A stretch of DNA of 64,000 nucleotides, taken from Roseobacter sp. GAI101. GTDB taxonomy: Bacteria; Pseudomonadota; Alphaproteobacteria; Rhodobacterales; Rhodobacteraceae. The notes below the pieces were generated by a model. That model made no database searches and was not told the DNA's origin. It saw only the letters and a list, made by a program, of their open reading frames with translations. The stretch lies in contig NZ_DS999213.1 of the NCBI RefSeq assembly GCF_000156335.1, forward strand, positions 759,549-823,548, given 5' to 3'. The translations under genes were made by a program, and so were the position numbers. This document shows positions 9,140 to 16,918 of this stretch, piece by piece (the first letter of the stretch is position 1; each line of letters opens with the position of its first letter).

Positions 9140-9934
9140 TCAATTCAAGCCGGGTGTGATGGGCAGAAACTGCCCGATGATCAGCAGGAACAGTGCCGCC
9201 CCCAGCATCCCGTCAAACCTGTCCAGCAGCCCGCCGTGGCCGGGAATAAGGTTGGAGCTGTCCTTGACCCCAACCCGGCGCTTCATGCCAGATTCTGCGA
9301 TGTCACCCATCTGCGACGCCATCGACATGGCGATGGACACACCGACCAGCTGTAACCCGACGCCCGTATTGATCGAAAACAGCAGCCCCACGATCGCCGC
9401 ACCGATCCAGCCCGCCGCCGTGCCGGACCATGTTTTCTTGGGGCTGACCTTGGGCCAGAACTTGGGGCCCCCAATGGCGCGGCCGGCAAAATATCCCACC
9501 ACATCGGTGACCACGACTACCAGCACCAGCCACATCATCCAGCCAAAGCCGAAGTCATCGCGCACCTGTGCCAGACCAAAGCCTGCCAGCACGATCAGGA
9601 CGGTAAAGCACATGAAAACCGTGCGGTGCTTTTCCAACTGGCCAAAGCCAACCATCGCCGGAGCCAGCAGGACCGGCAGCGAAAAGCCGATCGGCAGATA
9701 CATTGACGCCAAGGTGGCACAGCCGACAAGCAGCCCCAGGGGCAAGCGCAATTCACGCTTTTCAGGGTTGAGCATGCCCATCAGTTCCCACGCCATGACA
9801 CCGCAGATCGCGGCAACCATGATGTGAAAGACGTGTCCCCCCATGAAAATTCCGACAAGGCCCACAACAACCATTGCGACGCCCGACCCTACGCGCGCCG
9901 TCAGGTCCGACCAGCGTTCCGATGATGATGTCAT
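9140..9934 (-). CDS. cdsA: Phosphatidate cytidylyltransferase
   Basis: CdsA makes CDP-diacylglycerol from phosphatidate and CTP at the inner membrane. The 264-residue product has about seven or eight hydrophobic helices. The C-terminal CdsA signature appears as SQMGDIAESGMKRRVGVKD followed by SNLIPGHGGLLDRFD, including the catalytic acidic and lysine/arginine residues. SPKKTWSGTAAGWIG is a second conserved block. It lies between uppS and dxr as in most proteobacteria. Confidence 0.96.
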   Translation of the reverse strand: MTSSSERWSDLTARVGSGVAMVVVGLVGIFMGGHVFHIMVAAICGVMAWELMGMLNPEKRELRLPLGLLVGCATLASMYLPIGFSLPVLLAPAMVGFGQLEKHRTVFMCFTVLIVLAGFGLAQVRDDFGFGWMMWLVLVVVVTDVVGYFAGRAIGGPKFWPKVSPKKTWSGTAAGWIGAAIVGLLFSINTGVGLQLVGVSIAMSMASQMGDIAESGMKRRVGVKDSSNLIPGHGGLLDRFDGMLGAALFLLIIGQFLPITPGLN

Positions 9935-9956
9935 GATGCCCCTCCCGGCGAAGTCG

Positions 9957-10697
9957 TCATTTTGTCACGGCACCGAAACGGCGGTCTCTGACGCCGAAAG
10001 CCGCACAAAGACGGCCGAATTCCTCTTTCGAGAAATCGGGCCACAGCGTGTCGATAAATTCATATTCCGCATAAGCCGATTGCCAGAGCAAAAAGTTGGA
10101 AATTCGCGCTTCGCCGCTGGTGCGTATCACCAGATCGGGATCGGGCAACACATGGGTGTCCAGATAACGCGGCAGCGTTTCTTCATCCACATCCTTTGGA
10201 TCAAGCAGACCGGCTGCCACATCTTCGGCCAAACGCTGCGTGGCACGGGCCACTTCATCGCGACCGCCATAGTTCAGCGCAATCGTCAGGTGCACGCGGG
10301 TGTTGTGTTCGGTCGCCTCTTCCAGCACATGCATCAACTTGATCAGCTTCTTGTCCAGCTTGACCCGGTCCCCGATGAAACGGACGCGCACGCCATATTC
10401 GCTTAGCGCGCGGGTTTCCTTGGAAATATAGCGGCGAAACAGGCTCATCAAACCAGCGACTTCGACCTGTGTCCGCTTCCAGTTTTCCGTCGAGAATGCA
10501 AAGATCGTCAGGTACTCGACCCCGAAATGGGGACAAGCCTCGACGATTTCGCGCACGCGCTTGGCCCCGGCGTGATGGCCGAACAGGCGCGGCCGACCGC
10601 GCTGCGTGGCCCAACGGCCGTTGCCATCCATGATGATCGCCACGTGGCGCGGTGCGCCGGGAACAAGTTCAGACGTGGGATGCGGCGTTGACGGCAT
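9957..10697 (-). CDS. uppS: Undecaprenyl diphosphate synthase (cis-prenyltransferase)
   Basis: UppS condenses isopentenyl diphosphate units onto farnesyl diphosphate to give the C55 lipid carrier for cell-wall synthesis. The 246-residue product has the N-terminal catalytic motif IIMDGNGRWATQRG (Asp plus the GNGRWA loop) and the C-terminal ISNFLLWQSAYAEYEF, DPDLVIRTSGE and FGVRDRRFG segments of the family. The start overlaps the frr stop by one base. Confidence 0.97.
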   Translation of the reverse strand: MPSTPHPTSELVPGAPRHVAIIMDGNGRWATQRGRPRLFGHHAGAKRVREIVEACPHFGVEYLTIFAFSTENWKRTQVEVAGLMSLFRRYISKETRALSEYGVRVRFIGDRVKLDKKLIKLMHVLEEATEHNTRVHLTIALNYGGRDEVARATQRLAEDVAAGLLDPKDVDEETLPRYLDTHVLPDPDLVIRTSGEARISNFLLWQSAYAEYEFIDTLWPDFSKEEFGRLCAAFGVRDRRFGAVTK

Positions 10698-11260
10698 CAG
10701 ACCTGCATGATCTCTGCTTGTTTGGTCTCAAGCTGTTCATCGATCATGGCGATGTATTTGTTCGTCATGTCCTGAACTTCGCCTTCCCAGACTTTCTGGT
10801 CGTCTTCGGACATGCCGTCAGCCTTGGCCTTCTTGATCTGGTCCATGCCGTCGCGGCGGATGTTGCGGATCGACACGCGGGCGTGTTCGGCATATTGGCC
10901 CGCGACCTTTGTCAACGAGGTGCGGCGCTCTTCGTTCAGTTCGGGAATCGGCAGCATGATGATCGTGCCATTAAGCTGCGGATTGATCCCCAGACCGGAT
11001 TCGCGGATCGCCTTTTCGACCTTGCCGACAAGGCTTTTGTCCCAGACGTTGATCGTGACCATGCGCGGCTCGGGCACGTTGACGGTACCGACCTGGTTGA
11101 TCGGCGTCTTGGTCCCGTAGGCATCAACCATGATCGGGTCCAGCATGGATGCAGACCCGCGTCCTGTGCGCAGTGACGCGAATTCAGTGCGCAAAGACGC
11201 AATCGCCCCGTCCATGCGCCGTTCAAGATCGTCTGTATCCAGCATAAATTCGTCTGACAT
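10697..11260 (-). CDS. frr: Ribosome recycling factor
   Basis: The 187-residue protein splits post-termination ribosomes together with EF-G. It shows the three-helix-bundle sequence typical of RRF, with [20 protein letters not shown] near residue 30, followed by the domain II beta segment and the C-terminal [19 protein letters not shown] region. The ATG at 11260 has a GGGGAC ribosome binding site. It lies downstream of pyrH with a 97-base gap. Confidence 0.97.
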   Translation of the reverse strand: MSDEFMLDTDDLERRMDGAIASLRTEFASLRTGRGSASMLDPIMVDAYGTKTPINQVGTVNVPEPRMVTINVWDKSLVGKVEKAIRESGLGINPQLNGTIIMLPIPELNEERRTSLTKVAGQYAEHARVSIRNIRRDGMDQIKKAKADGMSEDDQKVWEGEVQDMTNKYIAMIDEQLETKQAEIMQV

Positions 11261-11357
11261 GATGTCCCCGGTCGTTTTAAAAGTGTCGAAAGTTTAATCG
11301 ATATAGCGCTATCAGCGCCCCCTTGTATAGAGAAAGGCGCGTGACAGACGGTTAAGC

Positions 11358-12086
11358 TTAGCCCTGAACGCGGGTATAGGTGCCCTGACCTGCAAGAATA
11401 CCGCGGAAGCCACCCGGCTCGTCCAACGAGAATACGATGATCGGCAGGTTGTTGTCGCGCGCCAGGGCAATCGCCGACGCATCCATCACACCCAGACGCT
11501 TTTGCAGCACGTCGTCATAGCTGACGGTCTCATAGCGTTTGGCATCATCGTGCTTGGCGGGGTCTTTGTCGTACACACCATCAACCTTGGTGCCCTTAAA
11601 GATCGCCTCGCAGGCCATCTCATTAGCGCGCAGGGTCGCGGCAGTGTCGGTTGTGAAATAGGGGTTGCCGGTTCCGGCAGCGAAGATGCACACGCGTTTC
11701 TTTTCAAGGTGGCGCACGGCGCGGCGGCGGATATAGGGTTCCGCAACTTCGTTCATGGTGATCGCCGAGATGACGCGGGTGTGGATGTCCAGTTCCTCGA
11801 GCGCGGACTGCATCGCAAGTGCGTTCATCACGGTGGCCAGCATTCCCATGTAGTCAGCCGTCGTGCGCTCCATCCCCTGGGCGCTGCCTTGCAAACCGCG
11901 GAAAATGTTGCCGCCGCCGATGACCATGCAGATTTCGACGCCCAGATCATGGACGGACTTCACCTCGCGGGCGATGCGCTGGACCGTGGGTGGATGCAGG
12001 CCAAAGCCCTGATCGCCCATCAATGCCTCGCCTGAAATCTTCAGCATGACCCGTTCGAATGTCACTTTGGGCAGGGTATCAATCAT
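11358..12086 (-). CDS. pyrH: UMP kinase
   Basis: PyrH phosphorylates UMP to UDP; it belongs to the amino-acid kinase fold and is regulated by GTP and UTP. The 242-residue product carries [11 protein letters not shown] near the N-terminus, the [11 protein letters not shown] glycine-rich loop, and the [12 protein letters not shown] segment conserved in UMP kinases. It is the first gene of the minus-strand cluster in this window, followed by frr. It is divergent from miaA, whose probable start is 100 bases away. Confidence 0.97.
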   Translation of the reverse strand: MIDTLPKVTFERVMLKISGEALMGDQGFGLHPPTVQRIAREVKSVHDLGVEICMVIGGGNIFRGLQGSAQGMERTTADYMGMLATVMNALAMQSALEELDIHTRVISAITMNEVAEPYIRRRAVRHLEKKRVCIFAAGTGNPYFTTDTAATLRANEMACEAIFKGTKVDGVYDKDPAKHDDAKRYETVSYDDVLQKRLGVMDASAIALARDNNLPIIVFSLDEPGGFRGILAGQGTYTRVQG

Positions 12087-12186
12087 CGGGGCACCTTTCA
12101 GGGGTGAGGGAGGGGTTTTCTTTGTGGCGCAAAATGTCGCAAATAGGCGGAAGATTCAATGCTCCGTCAAAGGTACATGCAAAGAA

Positions 12187-13077
12187 ATGCCAGTCCCGTC
12201 GCTGACCACCACCGCAGCCGTGCTATCTGCGGTTGATCCGGCCCTGCCCGTGTTGATCGCGGGGCCAACTGCGTCGGGGAAATCCGCGCTGGCGCTCGCG
12301 ATTGCCGAGGCACAGGGCGGTGTCATCGTGAACGCAGACGCCAGCCAGGTCTATGACTGCTGGCGGGTTATTTCCGCGCGCCCGTCGGTCGAGGAGGAAG
12401 CGCGCGCGCCCCATCTGTTGTACGGGCATGTGGTGCCAAATACGCCTTATTCAGTGGGGCATTGGCTGCGCGAGGTGGAGGATATCCTGCGCGGGTCCCA
12501 GAGGCCGATCATCATCGGCGGCACGGGGCTGTATTTCGCGGCGTTGACCCAAGGTCTTGCCGATATTCCGGCCACGCCCGACGCCATCCGTGCCGCGGGC
12601 AACGCGATGTCGCTTGCGGAACTGACCGCAGCGCTGGACCCGAAAACCGCCGCGCGCATCGATTTGAACAACCCGATGCGCGTGAAACGCGGGTGGGAAG
12701 TGCTTACCGCTACAGGGCGCAGTCTGGCCGATTGGCAAGATGCCACGCCCCCGCCGTTATTGCCGTTGGGCGCGTGCACAGCAATTGCCGTAGAGGCGGA
12801 CAAGGACTGGCTGAACGCGCGCATCATCCGCCGGTTCGACCAAATGCTGGACCAAGGGGCGCTGGACGAAGTCGCTCGGGTGGCCCCATCCTATGATCCC
12901 ACCCTGCCCGCGCATCGTGCCATCGGTGTGCCGGAACTGATCGCCTATCTGGAGGGCAGGCATACACTAAAGGTCGCGCGCGAAAATGCGATCATCGCGA
13001 CCCGGCGATATGCAAAAAGACAGCGGACGTGGTTGCGCCGGAACACAGCTGATTGGCTGAAATATGCACCCGGATAA
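12187..13077 (+). CDS. miaA: tRNA dimethylallyltransferase
   Basis: MiaA prenylates A37 of tRNAs reading UNN codons. The 296-residue product has the P-loop [13 protein letters not shown] near residue 25, [19 protein letters not shown] with the DSQQ-like prenyl-donor site, and [12 protein letters not shown]. The tRNA-binding region [16 protein letters not shown] is also present. I chose the ATG at 12187 because upstream codons overlap pyrH and do not resemble MiaA. The family's DSQQ appears here as DASQ, as in other Rhodobacteraceae versions I recall. Confidence 0.94.
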   Translation: MPVPSLTTTAAVLSAVDPALPVLIAGPTASGKSALALAIAEAQGGVIVNADASQVYDCWRVISARPSVEEEARAPHLLYGHVVPNTPYSVGHWLREVEDILRGSQRPIIIGGTGLYFAALTQGLADIPATPDAIRAAGNAMSLAELTAALDPKTAARIDLNNPMRVKRGWEVLTATGRSLADWQDATPPPLLPLGACTAIAVEADKDWLNARIIRRFDQMLDQGALDEVARVAPSYDPTLPAHRAIGVPELIAYLEGRHTLKVARENAIIATRRYAKRQRTWLRRNTADWLKYAPG

Positions 13078-13120
13078 GCCCTGCTTTCTTTGCAGAGGGA
13101 TTATTTAATTTGGCGTAAGG

Positions 13121-13142
13121 TTATATCTTTTGTTGATATAAT
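13121..13142 (+). promoter_or_regulatory. Inverted repeat overlapping a TATAAT hexamer, upstream of the AraC-type gene
   Basis: A perfect 7-base inverted repeat, TTATATC (13121-13127) and GATATAA (13135-13141) with a 7-base spacer, overlaps a consensus -10 hexamer TATAAT (13137-13142). The hexamer lies about 26 bases before the regulator start. No convincing -35 is present at 17 bases. This is consistent with an autoregulated promoter, but it is inferred from pattern only. Confidence 0.3.
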
Positions 13143-13167
13143 TTCAGTTTGGCTATGAACTGCACCG

Positions 13168-13971
13168 ATGATGCCAAGTGCCGTGAAAGTGTTAACACTG
13201 GCCCAGCTGACGCTTGGGCAAGACTGGCGGCTGAGCCTGTGTCATGATCGCCCGGCGCATCTGCTGATGTGGATCACACGCGGTCAGGGCCTCTTGCAAC
13301 TTGACGGGCAGCGGCGCGGGGTCGGCGCGCATAACGCGATCTTTGTCCCTGCAAAAGCGTTGTTCTCTCTTGAAATCGGGCGGCAGGGATATGGTCAGGC
13401 CATCGTGATTCCGGACGGGGCACCGTTGCGCCTGCCCCAGATGCCGCGCCACCTGCGGATACGTGACGTGCAGGCGCAAACCGACCTGACCAGCCTGATC
13501 GAAGCGGCACAACGCGAACAGCAGGCGCAGCGCCCTTTGGTGCAAGATGCGCTTGAGGGGCATGCAGCGCTGATATCCGTCTGGTTACGGCGTCAGTGTC
13601 TGCTGGACGAACATGTGCCGGACAAACGCAGTGCCGGGGCGCGGCTTAGCGCGCGGTTCTGTCAGATGGTCGCGGACCGCTATGCCACCGGGGCCCCGAT
13701 GGCGGTCTATGCGCAAACGCTGGGCGTGACGCCCACCCATCTGACCCGTGCGGTCAAGGCGTCGACCGGCAAGACTGCGGCGGATATCCTGACCGAACGC
13801 GTCGTCCATGCGGCGCGGGACCTGTTGATGACAACGTCGTTTTCCGCGCAAAATATCGCGCGGCACCTCGGGTTCGGATCGGCAGCCTATTTCACCCGTT
13901 TTATGCAACAGCATACCGGTTATCCCCCCAGCAAGCTGCGCCCGCCCAAGGAAGAGCTGGCCAGAACCTGA
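13168..13971 (+). CDS. AraC/XylS-family transcriptional regulator
   Basis: The 267-residue product has an N-terminal cupin-like effector domain (about residues 10-110, with ITRGQGLLQLDGQRRGV) and a C-terminal AraC double helix-turn-helix (about residues 165-260). The second helix-turn-helix shows the family pattern QNIARHLGFGSAAYFTRFMQ followed by HTGYPPSKLR. Two consecutive ATG codons (13168 and 13171) are both possible starts and no strong ribosome binding site is seen. It lies about 280 bases upstream of and in the same direction as the ABC importer genes, so it might control them; that is inference only. The ligand is unknown. Confidence 0.85.
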   Translation: MMPSAVKVLTLAQLTLGQDWRLSLCHDRPAHLLMWITRGQGLLQLDGQRRGVGAHNAIFVPAKALFSLEIGRQGYGQAIVIPDGAPLRLPQMPRHLRIRDVQAQTDLTSLIEAAQREQQAQRPLVQDALEGHAALISVWLRRQCLLDEHVPDKRSAGARLSARFCQMVADRYATGAPMAVYAQTLGVTPTHLTRAVKASTGKTAADILTERVVHAARDLLMTTSFSAQNIARHLGFGSAAYFTRFMQQHTGYPPSKLRPPKEELART

Positions 13972-14253
13972 ACATCATGTCGTGAATGTGTCAGGCCGAT
14001 GTCGCTTTTATATCCCCAAAGGTCGAATCGTGGCGTTGACCTTCGGGCTGATCTGGTGCCTCATGTGCCTGAGAAGAAAGACAGATCGGTTTTTTACAGT
14101 CGCCTTTCAGGCAATCTGGATTAGATCAAGGGAGACATGGCACTCGATCAAGACTGCGAACAGCAGCGCCCGGGGTGCAAGAAATTCTGACAAGGGCCAT
14201 GCGCCTGAAAATGCCGGCAGGATCAACCCGCCGCCAAGCCACAGGGACGTTCC

Positions 14254-15339
14254 ATGGGAATATTCATCCTTCGCCGCCTGGGCGTGATGCTGCTGACGGC
14301 GCTGTGCCTGACCTTCATCGTGTTTTGGTTGACCAACCTTTATCCCAACCTTGAAAAGCTGGCCAAGACCCAAGGAAATTTTCGCATGTCGGACGAAGCC
14401 GTGGAAAGCTATCTGGGCAACCGTGGTTATCTGGACCCGACCCCGGTCAAGTTCGGCCGCTGGCTGGGCGTCGTGCCGGGCTGGGTCACGGAAACCGAAG
14501 ACGGCAAGGTATTCGGCCGCTGCTTTGGTGACGGCACGCCAGAGGAGGACCGCCCCAGATTTTGCGGTGTGATCCAGGGCGACTGGGGCTTTTCCACCGT
14601 CTTCAAGGAAGACGTTGGGCCGACGGTGCTGACCCGGCTTGGCCTGACGGGCAAGCTGATGCTGTGCGTGATTTTGCTGATGGTGCCATCTGCCTTGGTG
14701 GTGGGCGTTTTGGCGGGGATGCGCGAAGGATCCAGGATGGACCGGTCGCTGTCGACCTTTTCGATCGCAACCACGGCCACGCCTGAATATGTGTCGGGGG
14801 TGATCTTTATCGCCGTGCTGGCGTCGTCGCGCTTCGGGCTGTCGCCGTTGCTGGCGGACTGGGGCTGGATCGACAGCAAGACCTTGTTTCTGGGGTCGGC
14901 AACCAGCGCGATGGATGATGCGACCTTTTGGAACTTCTTCCTGCCGGTGCTGACCATCTCGCTTTATGGCATGGGCTATATCGCGCGGATGACCCGTGCA
15001 TCAATGACCGAGGTTATGACTGCACAATACATCCGCACGGCGCGTCTGAAGGGCGTCAAATTCAGTGATATCGTTTTGAAACACGCCCTGCGCAACGCGC
15101 TGATCGCGCCGTTCACGGTGATCATGCTGCAAATTCCGTGGCTCCTGAACGGCGTCGTCATCGTCGAGACCCTGTTCAATTACAAAGGCTTCGGCTGGTT
15201 GCTGGTGCAGGCGGCATCGAACAACGACATCGAATTGTTGCTGGCCGTTTCGGTCGTCTCTGTCATCGTGGTTCTGGTCACGCAGCTGATTTCCGACATC
15301 GGCTATGTGTTTTTGAACCCCCGCATCCGCATCACCTGA
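14254..15339 (+). CDS. Oligopeptide-type ABC transporter permease, DppB/OppB family
   Basis: This is a membrane subunit of a nickel/peptide-type importer. The 361-residue product has a first transmembrane helix at residues 8-28, then an unusually long extracytoplasmic segment (about residues 30-130). Five further helices follow, with the EAA coupling loop YIRTARLKGVKFSDIVLKH near residue 260. A good ribosome binding site (AGGGA) precedes the ATG at 14254. It is followed by the OppC-like permease (15-base gap) and the fused ATPase. No solute-binding-protein gene is present on either side of the set. Confidence 0.9.
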   Translation: MGIFILRRLGVMLLTALCLTFIVFWLTNLYPNLEKLAKTQGNFRMSDEAVESYLGNRGYLDPTPVKFGRWLGVVPGWVTETEDGKVFGRCFGDGTPEEDRPRFCGVIQGDWGFSTVFKEDVGPTVLTRLGLTGKLMLCVILLMVPSALVVGVLAGMREGSRMDRSLSTFSIATTATPEYVSGVIFIAVLASSRFGLSPLLADWGWIDSKTLFLGSATSAMDDATFWNFFLPVLTISLYGMGYIARMTRASMTEVMTAQYIRTARLKGVKFSDIVLKHALRNALIAPFTVIMLQIPWLLNGVVIVETLFNYKGFGWLLVQAASNNDIELLLAVSVVSVIVVLVTQLISDIGYVFLNPRIRIT

Positions 15340-15354
15340 AGAAAGGGCAAGGAC

Positions 15355-16821
15355 ATGGAAGCTTTGACATGGACAGGCTCGATGAGCTGGTTGAACCCGG
15401 TTCTTTGGTTGGCCGTCGGCATTATGGCAGTGGCCTATGTGGTGCAGATCATGCTGTCGTTCATCCCTGCCGCAGGGGTGCGCACGATCGGCACGGGCGG
15501 CGTGGCGGCCGCGAACCAAGGCATCACGGGCCTGATTGGCAAGGTCGGGGCCTATGGTTTTTTCGCCTCATTGGGTCTGGTGGTACTGTATCTGCTGGCA
15601 GGTGTCGTAATGGGGACCGGTGCAGGGATCATCGGCGGCATGTCCCGGCAATTCGTGCCGGTCTGGATCGCCTTGATCGTGACCTTTGCCCTGTCGATCA
15701 AATTCAAGCGCAAGCTGGGTTTGTATGGCAAGCTGTTTGACAGCACGGTGGGTATGATCGGTTTCGCGCTGGTGATGTTCTGGGTCTTCACCGGCATTTT
15801 GGGCGGCGTGTTTGATCTGGTGATCACCCATGACAGCCTTAGCCAGGTGTCCGGCATGAAGAACAAACTGCCCGGCACCGCCTTGGCCCGCGCCGAGCCC
15901 GCCGATTACCAGTGGTTCCTGCTGGGGGGCGACAATCTGGCCCGCGACGTGTTCAGCCGGCTGATTAAGGGGTCGTGGGTGGTCATCCAGATCGCGCCGA
16001 TGGCCACGATCTTTGCCTTCATGGTCGGGATCACCCTGGGGCTGCCGGCGGGATATTATGGCGGCAAGCTGGATGTATTCCTGAGCTTTCTGGCGAACCT
16101 GATCCTCGCCTTTCCGGTAATCTTGATCTTTTATCTGCTGGTTACCCCCGAAATCGTGCTGACGGGCCTGCCCAGCTATATGGCGATTGTGTTGTTTGTC
16201 TTTCCGCTGGTGTTTCTGGCGGTGCTGCTGAATTCACGGCTTTATACGCAACCATCGCTGCGTACGCCGGTGATGATCGTGATATTGGGGGTGATCGGCT
16301 GGCTGTACCTGTCGATGATCTCGAATGACGGGGCTTTGGTGAAGACGCTGACCTATGAGATCCCCGGATTGCCGACGTTTCTGGACCTTTTCGATATCGG
16401 GCCCGGCCTGTTGGTCGTGTTCGTCGCCGTGGTCTTTGTGAACGCGCCGACGGTGTTTCGTATCGTGCGCGGCCTCGCGCTGGATATCAAGACCCGCGAT
16501 TATGTGGCGGCGGCCCAGACCCGTGGCGAAGGCCCGTGGTACATCATGCTGTGGGAGATCCTGCCCAATGCACGTGGCCCGCTGATCGTCGATTTCTGTC
16601 TACGGATCGGATACACAACGATCCTTTTGGGGACCTTGGGGTTCTTCGGGCTCGGGCTGGAATCAGAGAGCCCGGATTGGGGCACGACGATCAATGCCGG
16701 GCGCCGGTTGTTGTCACTGTATCCGCACGCCGCCATCGCACCTGCGCTGGCTTTGTTGAGCCTTGTTCTGGGGCTAAATCTGCTGGCGGACGGGCTGCGC
16801 GAAGAGAGTTTGCGCGACTGA
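15355..16821 (+). CDS. Oligopeptide-type ABC transporter permease, DppC/OppC family, with extended N-terminus
   Basis: The C-terminal 300 residues form a typical DppC/OppC permease, with LLGGDNLARDVFSRLIKGSW, then the EAA loop YVAAAQTRGEGPWYIMLWE, then LGTLGFFGLGLES. The protein has 488 residues against about 300 for the family. The extra N-terminal region of about 180 residues contains four additional predicted transmembrane helices (around 13-38, 65-93, 98-115 and 125-155). This extension is uncommon among Opp/Dpp systems and may form a distinct membrane module. The substrate is not predictable from the sequence. Confidence 0.88.
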   Translation: MEALTWTGSMSWLNPVLWLAVGIMAVAYVVQIMLSFIPAAGVRTIGTGGVAAANQGITGLIGKVGAYGFFASLGLVVLYLLAGVVMGTGAGIIGGMSRQFVPVWIALIVTFALSIKFKRKLGLYGKLFDSTVGMIGFALVMFWVFTGILGGVFDLVITHDSLSQVSGMKNKLPGTALARAEPADYQWFLLGGDNLARDVFSRLIKGSWVVIQIAPMATIFAFMVGITLGLPAGYYGGKLDVFLSFLANLILAFPVILIFYLLVTPEIVLTGLPSYMAIVLFVFPLVFLAVLLNSRLYTQPSLRTPVMIVILGVIGWLYLSMISNDGALVKTLTYEIPGLPTFLDLFDIGPGLLVVFVAVVFVNAPTVFRIVRGLALDIKTRDYVAAAQTRGEGPWYIMLWEILPNARGPLIVDFCLRIGYTTILLGTLGFFGLGLESESPDWGTTINAGRRLLSLYPHAAIAPALALLSLVLGLNLLADGLREESLRD

Positions 16822-16830
16822 TTTAAAGGA

Positions 16831-16870
16831 CGGGACCGGGGGCCAGCCCCCGGAACCCCCGGGATTTTGG
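16831..16870. repeat. Intergenic hairpin repeat, copy 1 (inverted orientation)
   Basis: Between the OppC-like and ATPase genes lies a G/C-rich palindrome, CCGGGGGC-CA-GCCCCCGG (16836-16853), followed by CCCCCGGGATTTT. Read on the minus strand it matches the elements at 27024-27072 and 62747-62802 (pattern AAA-TCCCGGGGG-n-GGGGGC-n-GCCCCC). It sits inside an apparent operon, so it need not be a full terminator. Confidence 0.7.
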
Positions 16871-16918
16871 ACCATTTGGAAGCAGGGTTTGCTTCCATCC
16901 GGTCAAGGGAGACGGACC

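Noticed and set aside
13982-14287. 101-codon plus-strand frame between the AraC-type and permease genes
   Set aside because: It overlaps the permease start, shows no recognisable protein features or ribosome binding site, and its sequence looks like random high-GC translation.
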